Origin: Fragilariopsis cylindrus CCMP1102
Lineage: Eukaryota > Bacillariophyta > Bacillariophyceae > Bacillariales > Bacillariaceae
DNA: 64,000 nucleotides
Direction of reading: 5' to 3'
Assembly (NCBI GenBank): GCA_900095095.1
Contig: FMBT01000317.1
Span: 124,001-188,000 of the forward strand
Shown here in pieces: positions 20,518-30,979 of the stretch; position 1 is the stretch's first letter; every line of letters starts with the position of its first letter. Under the pieces are notes generated by a model that made no database searches, had not been told where the DNA came from, and saw only the letters and a program-made list of their open reading frames with translations. A program made the translations under genes and the position numbers.

Positions 20518-21491
20518 GTTGTCGGACAGTAGCAACCCTTTGGCCGATTTTGACTATATGAACAACAACGAACTTCCTTGGATCGAAACAGGATATCAAA
20601 CACATCTCTGGAAGGATAATAAAATCAACTACATCGAACTGGGTGATAAGAGCAAACCTGCATTGGTATTGATCCATGGTTCGGCGCGTCGTCGTACCAT
20701 TGGCGGTACAATATTCCTGAACTCGCACGGGATTATCATGTCTTTGCTTTTTGCAAACTCGGATTCGGTCTGTCCAGTAAACCCGTACAGGATTACGCCG
20801 CCGAGGTTTGGAGAGACCAGACAGTGGATTTTCTGAAAGAGGTTGTTAGAAAACCAGCAGTATTGGCCGGAAATAGTATTGGAGGATTCACAGCCATGTA
20901 CACGGCTGCATCAGATGACGTTAAGGAAATGGTGAATGGCGTCGTTCTGTTGAATGCGGCTGGCCAGTTTAAAGATCCTGAAAATCCTACGGAAGTGAAA
21001 CCCCAAGAACGAATGGTTTGTTAAGTTCATTAAATCGTCCATTCAGAGACTTGTCATTGGTGGGTCGTTCGTCGTTACCAAACAGCCAGCTCGTATCAAA
21101 CAAGTCTTGAATCAGGTATATCCCGTAGACAACAGTAATGTCAACGATAAATTATAGAATCATTCGTTTTCCATCCAATGATCCTAATGCCGCTGAAGTG
21201 TTTTTTCGTGTTATTACAAAGAATACCAGTGGTTCGGCTGTATATGTTGACGATGTACTGGAAAAGTTGGACTGTCCCCTGCTCTTGTGTTGGGGAGAAT
21301 TAGACCCTTGGATCCGTCCAGAAACTGCCGATAAGATTCAAAAGTTGTATCCCCGTGCCATTCGAGCCAGTATCAATGCTGGTCACTGTCCCCAAGACGA
21401 GGCTCCCACTGCTGTAAATGCTGCAATTCGAGATTTCATGGAGAACCACACTAAGAGAAGAGGAGAATACAAAACAATACAAAAATGCTAG
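20400..21491 (+). CDS. Pheophytinase-like alpha/beta hydrolase, frame-broken
   Basis: Single exon with an N-terminal signal peptide (MRICHWLPFLLFPATSC) and then a CGT repeat at 20489-20524 that should read as poly-Ser. Downstream: LPWIETGYQTHLW, PALVLIHG followed in another frame by FGASSYHWRYNIPEL, then LSSKPVQDYAAEVWRDQ, nucleophile elbow VLAGNSIGGFTAMY, NVND, DPNAAEVFFRV, LLLCWGELDPWI (Asp) and INAGHCPQDEAP (His). The full Ser-Asp-His triad is present. GNSIGG and the EVWxDQ segment are typical of plastid pheophytin pheophorbide hydrolase relatives, which remove phytol during chlorophyll turnover. At least four frame breaks (near the CGT run, 20682, 21012, 21157). Substrate is inference. 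Confidence 0.75.
20489..20524 (+). repeat. CGT trinucleotide repeat in coding sequence
   Basis: A run of CGT codon-length repeats near the start of the hydrolase gene. Depending on frame it reads poly-Arg or poly-Ser; poly-Ser joins in frame to the conserved domain. Confidence 0.7.
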
Positions 21492-22302
21492 GTAGGTAGA
21501 TGTTGCAGCTCACTCTAGCTACGTTCGATTGGAATCATTGTACAGGCACTACGCATATTATTACAACGTGAAACAAACAATCTTTGTGATTGGAATTATA
21601 TGAAATAAACAAGATGGAATGACTTGGTCAGTGTTGGTGTTGTGGGTTATGAAACTCTCTTCCATGTAAACTTGATCAGCATGCCATTTGCAGTAGACAA
21701 TTGTCAGGTCGATCCTTGGCGTGCTACTCACAACCGCTACTAGACAGATGTCTTTAAAAAAAATGGCTGCTACTAAACAAATGAGATCGCATGTTTTGCA
21801 ATGCGGAAATCTATGTGCATGATTGTCACAAAGATTTCTAGCTTAGACTAGTAGCACCTTTAACCAATAATCGATATTAAATTGTTCCTATTGATATTAT
21901 TATTTTGCTGAACCAAAATGAATGAATAACTAAACTTTAAACATCAATCAATGTACACTGTTTTGTTTTATGTGTTTCTGCTTATTTTTGTTCCACCTTC
22001 AAATAGCTAATAAGGTCGATGAAACTTTGTTAATTTTTTGTGACGGTCAGGGGGTCAGAGAAAGTATAATGTTTTGCTCAATTTTTCGTGGATCGTATCT
22101 TTTCTGTCACGATTCATTCACTCAATAGATTATTAAGAATACATACCTTTTTTGTCGTCGCCATTACTGTTATAGATGACAATTGATAAATTCTAACTTC
22201 CTACAACCATAGTTACTGTTATTGTCGACACCAACACCAAATCGAATCATCTTTGCATCGCAGAGTGAAAGTTCGAGCAAAAATGGAAACAAAGGCAAAA
22301 GG
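21492..22302. other. Intergenic, nothing recognised
   Basis: About 810 AT-rich bases between two + strand genes. No open frame or RNA gene recognised. Confidence 0.5.
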
Positions 22303-23908
22303 ATGTGTCTGATTCGCCTTTTCCCCTCCTTGCATTAATGATAAGTGGTTATTACTGTCCCTTTCTTGATAAACAAATATTGGTGTTCGTGTATGCTCAT
22401 GACAATGGTTTAGCTCTAACACCACCACTCGGATGGAGATCATGGAATTTATATGGAGGAAATATACATCAATCACAAATGATTAATATTATGGATGGAA
22501 TGGTCCGACGTAATCGTGTTGATCATTTGGGCAATGTAATTTCTCTTTCAGATTTAGGATATTCTAATGTTGGTTTAGACGATGTATGGCAAGATTGTCA
22601 TTCGCCGTATGCTGCAGAAGGGATGCATTATCATGATAAATATGGTAATCCATTAGTAGATACTACTCGATTTCCATCCATGACTAATATGACACGATAC
22701 GCTAATAATCTAAATTTAACAGCAGGTTGGTATGCAAATAATTGTGCATGCAGGTAAGTAATATATAGTAGGATATATGATGGTATCTTCTATCTTAGTA
22801 GGATCAGTTATGATGCTTTGTGTGTATGTGATACTGTCCGCTGCATATTTTGATGAATCCGCATTTTTTACTGTTGTTCGTACTACTTGTAAAATACAGT
22901 GACCATTGTCGAAATCAAACAGAATGTGATCGTCAAATCCGCCAGGATGTTAAGGCTCTACTTCGATATGGATTTTCCAGCTTGAAGGTAGATGGGTGTG
23001 GAAATGAAATTGATTTACATGTATGGAATAGGTATATAGAGCAGTATACCACCTCGAATTTTACGACTAATACTACTCGTCGTAAAATTTTGGTTGAGAA
23101 TTGTCATGGTCCAGATCCAAAATTTAAACCCAATCGGACATTACCACCCTCTGAGGGTTGTCCGTATCATTTCTATCGAACATCAACTGATATACGAAAT
23201 AATTATCCATCGATTATGCATAATCTTGGAACGATCGAATCCTATCGAAAATCTAATTCTAGCTATCCTGGATGTTGGGCATATGCTGATATGTTACAAG
23301 TGGGTGTACGAGATGGATTGTCATTGGCAGAAACTCGAAGCCATTTCGGTGGCTGGTCCATTGTATCATCTCCATTGATCTTATCCCACGATGTCAACGA
23401 TGATAGTATAATGGATAAGATATGGGATATTATCTCTAATCGAGAAGTTCTAGAAATCAATCAAGCATACTTTGGAGATTCTGGAGGTACCTATAATGTC
23501 GCTAATGAAACAATTGTCTTACAGCATGACAAGTATAAAAGTGAGGTTCCAGTCTATCAATACTTATCCAAACCGATAGGAGTGAATATGGTTGCCGTGT
23601 TATTGATGAATAGTGATGATACCGAACGGATGTTGGAAACTAGTTTCGACGATATTCCTGGTCTTGCTGATGATACAAGTAGTGTTCACGATAACGGCAA
23701 TGACAACAACAATGACAACAACGATGACGAGTACTACTTGGTCCGTGATATGTGGAACCACAGAGATATGGGTGCTTTTCAAAGTTCAGTTACTATGTCG
23801 GTAGGAAGTCATGATGCGGCATTTCTTCTTATAGAGAAAAGAAAGGGTACGGTCTCTGCGATTGCTAAAGACGCCGTTTCAAATTCTCTGATGGTGTTGA
23901 TGAATTAG
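22303..23908 (+). CDS. Alpha-galactosidase-like glycoside hydrolase family 27
   Basis: Exons 22303-22753 and 22900-23908. Adding one base in the TTTTCCCC run near 22320 opens a signal peptide (MCLIRLFPLLALMISG) and gives 486 residues. GH27 hallmarks: NGLALTPPLGWRSWNLYGG, VGLDDVWQDC, KVDGCG (nucleophile Asp, ~182), CPYHFYRTSTDIRNNYP (acid/base Asp), GCWAYADMLQVG, HFGGWSIVSSPLILSHDV. Many Asn-x-Thr/Ser sites fit passage through the ER. The C-terminal beta domain carries an Asn/Asp run (near 23695-23735). The enzyme probably removes alpha-linked galactose from glycoproteins, lipids or oligosaccharides in a vacuole or outside the cell; alpha-N-acetylgalactosaminidase activity cannot be excluded. 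Confidence 0.88.
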
Positions 23909-24224
23909 AAAGAATTCATACAAATTCTCTCTCTTTGAATACAATGTTCTACACGGCTAGCTAGAGTAGATAAAATCTCTAAGAACGGATACATACTATA
24001 TGTAGCTAGCAGTAGATTGTATATGGGAAGGCGAGGTGGTAAATAATAATTTTAAAAGTCTAAAGAATTGATAGAGTAATGAATTTAGAGATATCGTGTG
24101 CATAATTGTCGTCGTAGCCGTACTGTGTAGTTGAGAGAAACAAAAAGTAGAAGAAACTCAAGATGCGATTATTCTAAATTGAATCGTTGTGTAGATCGGA
24201 AGGAAATGATGTTGCCGAATGACA
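23909..24224. other. Short intergenic region between convergent genes
   Basis: 316 bases, AT-rich, holding both 3' UTRs. Nothing else seen. Confidence 0.5.
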
Positions 24225-25792
24225 TTAATGTTCCGAATCAGATAGAACGTCGTCGTTGAGGAGGAAATCAAATTCTGGGTTACTACCCCTACTATCGGTA
24301 GTAGATAGATGCAATTGCTGATTGGAAGTCGATGGGAGCTGGATCGTTTCATCACAAGTAGAGTTATCTTCCTGTTTAACTTTAATCTGTAATGTCGATG
24401 AGCTACGTTTGCCAGACGAGAAAGGGGTATCTACACTGCTGCAGCTATTCCCTGATATCATTCCATGCACCGAGATAGCAGGAGGAGAGAATACAAGACC
24501 TCGTCTATTAGTATAGTCATCTTCCTGCTTGACAGTAATCTGTGGTAATGATGAAGAGTTTCGTCTGTCAGACGAGAAAGGAGCGTTGCAGCTATGCTCT
24601 AGTAGCATCCCATGCATTGGAACAGCAGGAGGAGAGAATTCAAGACCTCGTAACTTGGTGTTGGGGGGAGAAGTCCCCATTAATACTGGTCGCATTCCGG
24701 CAGGTGGTGGTGTATTTTGCCGTATTGGTGTAGGATATGGATACTGATGAATGGGGTCATAGTGATGGTAACCGTGTACTAGTGGTGATTCTTGACAATA
24801 GCGTTGTCGTCGCTTTTTTGCTGTTGATATAGCAATGTTCGAAGAAGAAGGTGTGACTGGGTATTGATACGGAAAAGAAGAAGAACCCATAGCAAAATGT
24901 GTTGCGTCTTCTCTCGAATACATCCGATTCAGAAATGCTTCACTGATAGGCAAGCGTCCGTAAGAGGAAGAATACCCGTAGGAAGAAGTGTAAGGGTGAG
25001 GTAATGGAAAAGTATCGGGAGAGAATGTATGCTCGGTAGGCCTACTTCCCATGGGTAGACGACTATTGCTACTGCCTGCGGATGTTACTGATGCTAATGC
25101 TGAAGCTGATGCTGGTAAGCTTTGACAACCTTGTTCCGACGATTGTTTCACTGGAGTCCTTTTCATTTTGTTATGTGCCTCCTCCCTTCTTCCTTCCTAA
25201 CTTTCCCAACACTTCCAGTTGTGGTTGAGGACGAAACACTACCCGTGGTCTTTTTCATTTTGTTATGCACCACATCCTCCCCTTCTTCTTTCGCAACACT
25301 AATTCCGGTAGTGGTAGTAGACGAATCACTACCAGCGTCGTCGTCGCTGCCGTCGTCATCGCCATCGTCGTCGTCATCTTTTGAGTTAGGAGATGCCTTG
25401 TCCCGAGTATTTCTCTCGCCGAGACTATTGAGTAATTTTTTCGCATGAATTGCATCTCGAAGTACTTGCGATGTCTTCTCTCTTGCAACCTTGTCCGTTG
25501 CAACCTCCCATCGTATCGATCCCTTTGTGTTCGAGCATTTACGTAAATATCGTCCTGGAGGATCCAGATTGTGTACGCCTTGAACTAATTCTCGTGATAT
25601 TTCCGACTTTGCCCTCTTCTGTGCTGTTTGATACTCGATACAACGACTCTGTGCCATAGTTCGAAGCCCGTCGTTACCAGTCCATTGGTTGTTCTTTCCT
25701 CCTCTACCTAGAAGAATATCATTCTCATTGGGTCTCTCGATGTAGGTCATCGTATCTGTATCTGTATCTATATCGCTGCTTGAATAATCCAT
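24225..25792 (-). CDS. DUF6824 domain protein with duplicated C-terminal block
   Basis: Residues ~20-125 match DUF6824, a domain abundant in diatoms: NENDILLGRGGKNNQWTGN, LRTMAQSRCIEYQTA, SREL, NLDPPGRYLRK, VAREKTSQVLRDAI. Acidic and Ser/Thr-rich linkers follow, then a Tyr/Pro/Ser-rich region and two copies of a ~50-residue block: GLEFSPPAVPMHGML...ITVKQED and GLVFSPPAISVHGMI...IKVKQED. Each copy ends in VKQE, a sumoylation consensus. One base missing near 25185 breaks the frame; adding it gives 522 residues. No catalytic motif. Likely a nuclear regulatory protein, by composition and by the family's usual suggestion of DNA-related roles; this is inference. Confidence 0.75.
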
Positions 25793-27672
25793 TCTTTATT
25801 TATCTGAGTTTGCTAGTAGTACGTAGTGATAAAAGACTATCCCTTCTGTATGTCGAAATTGAATGTCGAAGACGGTGGTTATGGAAACCGCAGCGTAGCA
25901 CTTTACACAGTAATTCAACTCAAAAAAATGCAACCGCCAGCTTCTGATTGGAGTGAGTGAGTCGTTTAGGAACAATAGCAATGACGAACTACACCCCTTT
26001 ATAATTATTAAGTAGATTACAATACTCAAAGCGTAGTTATGCAAGAGTAGCGGACTAGGGGGTTCTCAATGGAAAACCTCGTTGCCTTTAACATGTGTTT
26101 CAATCCTTGCTTGTGGGATCTGTCTTGTTCAAAAAAAATATTAAATGTGTTGGAAAATTCAAATAGAGCAACAACGGACCAAAGAACAAACCGAATTTTC
26201 CTCGCACCTTTTTTGTCGTGAAAAGGTTTTTTGAGTTGCGAGAATAATGTGAGACTAAAATTATTCAGGTTGTGTCCCACATCAAGGTTCCCGCAGAATA
26301 ACGCTGTATAATTTTTCACGACCCCAAAAGTAAGTGTACGGTACTCGCTATTACAGTAGTTAATATTCTTGCTGCTGTCTCTCTGGTTTTGCCCTTATTG
26401 GGCTGAGTAGATGATGCAGTGGTATATTTTCAGGGAATTGCTTGATACATATAGATTAGTTGATTCTATGATGATCAAAAACTCACATTGGCTTGCTGGA
26501 GGTGAAGTTGTCACCAAATTTATTAAAATAACAAAAGCAGTGTATTACAGGTTCATGGAAACTAAGTCCATGTACCATCATATATCAAAGGTAATCAGTA
26601 ATGTTGTGTATACCCATCCATCAATTCTTCTGAATCTTCTGAGGTTGGCTATACTGATGATGTGCTGGACAACAAGGAAGTGGTAGTAGTAGCTCTGAGA
26701 GAGGGAGAGAGAGGGAGAGTGGCAGCAACTTTCTTCAATTTGCATGACAGCAGGGCACAAAACAACTGTTTATTCTTAGATAATGATAATTCTACTACTC
26801 TTATATGTATATCAGATGTAATAGAATCTAATCCACTTCCACCATCATCATTATCATTATTAACAGTTGATGCAGAACTGGCAAGTATAGTAACGTGTTG
26901 CATAACCACATTCAATCTCCAAGCTTTTGAGTGGGAACATTGGCATATTGGTTTTCAGTGTCCTAGTTGTCATTGACTGTCAGTGACTCGGCAGACACTT
27001 CTTGGTTCAACAAGAAAAGGTGTATATATTATATTATATAAAGTTCATAATCCTCTTTTCTGTTCCTTAGTCTCTGGATCCAGGAATATTGGGGGGAGGG
27101 GGCTACTCCAGGAAGAGGTAGATCTAACCTGGTACAGCTTCTGTGTTAAAGCTATTGCTACTGAAAAAGAAAGAGAATAAAGGAAGGTTGGGTTCCTTTC
27201 TTATTTCACAATAAACATTCAATAATTAAAATTTTGTTCAATCCCTCCATCTCGATATCCGTGACTGAACCAGTGCTAAGTACATAGTAACAGCTACAAC
27301 ACGTAATCTAACGTTAACACGTTAAGAAACGGTTTTTGGGTTAGAAAATACGACTTGGCCCTTAATTAAAAAAAGTTTGAACGATCTTTTATATATACCT
27401 CTATTCACGACCTGAGAGTGTTGTCTAATGGAGTTGGTTTATTTTTTGGCATTCGATGGCATTCGTTGATACTACTAGCCATGTGTGTGAACCATTGCTT
27501 CAGCGACGCACAACAAAACAAACGATTTAATCAATACACCGGGTAGTATCAGTATCGTATCATCAAAGTTGGAATTAGCAAATCTTTATTGCACTTCTGA
27601 ATCGGAAAGTAAAGAAAATCAAAACAAACAAACAAATCAAATCAAATCAAACAGCATTATTCAAGAAGAACA
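25793..27672. other. Long intergenic region, no supported gene
   Basis: About 1.9 kb. Contains short open frames (26411-26686, 26662-26976) with no recognisable domain, and a GA-rich patch near 26697-26720. It carries the promoters of the two divergent flanking genes. Confidence 0.45.
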
Positions 27673-30600
27673 ATGGTGGAAGTGACATTGACCCCACCGA
27701 GGAGTCGTCGTCGTAGTACGAAGAAAAGCAAAATATGTTGGATACCATTTAAGAAACAATTCTTGACAATCGTGGTAGGAGTTTACCAACAACAAAAATA
27801 TACGCATTCGCATCCGCATCCGCCATTAGTCCGCAACATAATGATGATGATGCTCAAGAAAACGAAAACCAAGAAATTATTCATAACAATTGGGATTTAG
27901 ATAATGATTATATTCTTTCAAGTAAGCTATCAAGAACAAATAGTAATAAAAGTCGAAGTATAATAAATCGTCGATCAGATTCCTCGTCTCGGGGGATAAT
28001 AAGAAGGAGAGGAGGAGGAGGACAAGGACACCAGGTTCAGTATCTACAGGAACAGGAACCGATACATCATTTCTACAGAAGAAAGCCGAACAACGGCAGG
28101 AACAGGATCTCTTCCTTAAAAACTGACAATACTAGTTCATCACAATCACATTATCATCTTCACAGTACAGTCGAAGTACAACAGGTACAAAATCAAAATC
28201 ACAATCACAGAATAATTTCTCATACCAAATCAATAGTATAGTACAGAAATCCTTTTTGGATTATGATCCGACAAAAAAGACGTCGCTATCGAGGTCATCA
28301 CCACCACCACCAATAGTAAAGGCTATCAATAATAATAATATCAATGATATTTCTTCTATTGCTGACGATGATGTTAATGATAGTAATAATGATGGTAATA
28401 AGAATGATAGTAATAATAGTGATGGCAATACGAACCATCATCATTGTCCTGGTGAAAGTGCTAATAATCAGAAAGAAATTGGAGATCATGAACAAATACT
28501 TATGGTGGAGAAGAAGTTAGCTATGGTAGAAACCAACTGTATATCAAAAGAATTTTGGACGGATGAGGTAGTCGAAGGTGGAGCATTCACTTGTTTACAA
28601 CAAAATCGACAACAACAACAGAACGGACCACAGAAAAAATGCATACAACTACTTCCCGAAAGAAAGGAAATTATGAAAGTTTTAAATGGAACATCATTAT
28701 CACCACAAGTAGTTGTCAACACAAGTAAAAGAAGATCCGTGACTTTCAATGATTCTACTACTGGTGGTGACGACGATGGAAATGGAAGTGGGGGTGTTGT
28801 GGGGGTGGTGATACAACGACAAATATGCAAAAACAGCAACAACAACAGCAGCAGCAGCAGAAAAACACGTTGTTCATCCTTTTGGGAAGATCATGCAATA
28901 CGTGTCACAAGATCCAGACAAAGATGCAAATAAACGTCGTTTTATTTGTTCTTCAAGTATGCCTTCCGTAATAATATGAATAGAGGCAAAAATAATGATA
29001 CAACACTACCAAGACGAGAGGGAGAAGAAGAAAGAAAGTAGTAATTCTATCAAAACAACGAATTGTGACAATAATGGGTACTACTAGTAGTCGTAGCAGT
29101 AGAGTTACGAAAGGCAAGGGTGTTGTTGATGAAGAAGATGGTGGACCAAATTTTTATGTTGAAGTTGAAGCATTACGTGAACAGTTAGACGGAATTCGTG
29201 ATCTGAATGATATTAGAGCTGAAGATGATAAAATAATGGAAGATGAGATGGAAGTAGCAAGAACAACAGCATCGTTAGTTGATGAAGATTCTGCTTTTAT
29301 GAAGGATTCAGTTCAAGGTGAAAATAGTGAGATGACGACAACTCAACAACAACAAAAGATATTACGCCATTATCCTCTTCGTCACTATTAAAACAACCTG
29401 CATCATCATCCTCGAAGCGTAACAACATTTCTACCAACAAATGCCGCAACAACAGCAACAGCAAGCATATCGGTCTCACTGGCGATTTGGGTATAAGCTC
29501 TCGTAAACAACGTGACAATAACAACAAAAAAACTAATTTGCATGATCGACGACTAGTAGGATCTGTGAGTTCATTACACAGTAACAGCAGCAAGAGACCA
29601 ATCAAAAAAAATGGAGGAAGCATATCAGCCACCTGGTCAGATCGTTATAATGAGGACTTCGAACAAAAAGGAATGCTTCTTCAGCCACTTCCTCCGAACC
29701 GCACAAAATCGATAACAGGTACATCGTTTCGTCGAGTATACAATCAAATTATAACAATAATAATGTACGTAGTGGTCGTGATTTGTTACCAGCAGAACGT
29801 GGAAGAGAAATGATGGATTGGCAAGATAAACTAATATCTGAAATGGTCACCGATAGGGTATTAGGGATGAGAATAGAAAATGGAATCGTTTCCGATTCAA
29901 TGCCGAGTATACCGGTATGCAATGAAGAAGAGTACAGGGGAAAAGGAAGTAACATCAGCAGAAGGAAGCAACAACTTCAAGAATCAGGTGTTCGTTCGGA
30001 GACATCACCGACGGATGATGTGAACGATTCATCAGTAAACCCGCTTAACATCAATGATATGACGGAGCTAACTTATGACCATTTTGAAGTGGGTCGGAAC
30101 AATGAGATTATATCTAAAGAAGTGCAGAAAAGAAAGAAATCAGTCAGAGGAAGCTCATCTGGTGGTAACATGACCCATCATACTGACGATGATAAGCAAG
30201 ATGATTGGCAAGAATCTGCGATTGGATATTACAGAAGAGTGAATCCAACATCTCACCAGAAAAACGAGAAAGTCGAAGACCCTATCTCTCCTCCTCAACG
30301 CAATCGTCGCACTAATAAGGAGGGTTCTTCGTCCGACGTCGGACCTTCTACTATTGGAAATTTCGATGACAATTTTTGGAAGGAAGAAACTGATGATTTG
30401 AATTCAGAACTATTTGAGACATATGACTCAGATGAGAATGACGATTCTTTATTTGGTGATATCCTCTCAACTCCTGGTGCCGGTATTTCTTCAAAGAACT
30501 CTTTAGATGGATCAAAACAATCTGAGGGACAGCTTTCTCAAGCTGAACTATCAAGGTACACAAATAAGTCTCGTTATAGTCGAGCTGAAGATAGTTCGAG

Positions 30601-30685
30601 GTATAGTCGGTTAAATACTGACTCGAAGGCACGAACAACTTATTTACAGGGCGATGATTTTGTATGTGCTGATCAATGGTCGTAA
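27673..30685 (+). CDS. Large disordered Asn/Ser/Gln-rich protein, many frame breaks
   Basis: About 1000 residues if read through roughly ten frame changes. Starts MVEVTLTPPRSRRRSTKKS. Low-complexity Asn, Asp, Ser, Gln and His runs alternate with conserved-looking islands: KRRSVTFNDST, SSFWEDHA, GPNFYVEVEALREQLDGIR, WSDRYNEDFEQKG, LLPAERGREMMDWQDKLISE and a C-terminal acidic FDDNFWKEETDDLNSELFE region. YVEVEALREQL looks coiled-coil. No family recognised. The last 300 codons (29783-30685) are one unbroken frame. It could be two genes, but no stop-promoter boundary is evident. Function unknown. Confidence 0.55.
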
Positions 30686-30979
30686 GGGAAAATATAACTA
30701 AGTATATATACATGTATTAAAAATAAATAAAATGGGACAAGTGCTTACTTAGGACTCGACTCGCCATAGAAAGAGAACTGTTTAATAGATGTAGGTAGTT
30801 CAGCGGTATGTTCTCCCTTGACTTACTAATTGTTTCTGCGTTTTACTTCAGCGCGGGTGACAACATTTTCTCGATGCCAGAGATTTTCGTGATAGGATTC
30901 GTATCAGTCCAGCTATCGACACCACTGCCATTAAACACCATAAATTTATTCTCTTTCCGAGAAAACATGTCTTCGTTTA
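30686..30979. other. Gap between convergent genes
   Basis: About 290 bases holding two 3' UTRs. No feature recognised. Confidence 0.4.

Noticed and set aside
20400-20560. Poly-arginine N-terminus of the hydrolase
   Set aside because: It comes from reading the CGT repeat in the wrong frame; the Ser frame joins to the conserved domain.
22305-22757. GTG start for the galactosidase
   Set aside because: The ATG two bases upstream gives a good signal peptide once a homopolymer base is restored.
26411-26686. 91-codon open frame that might be a transposase relic
   Set aside because: No DDE, HTH or zinc-finger pattern seen.
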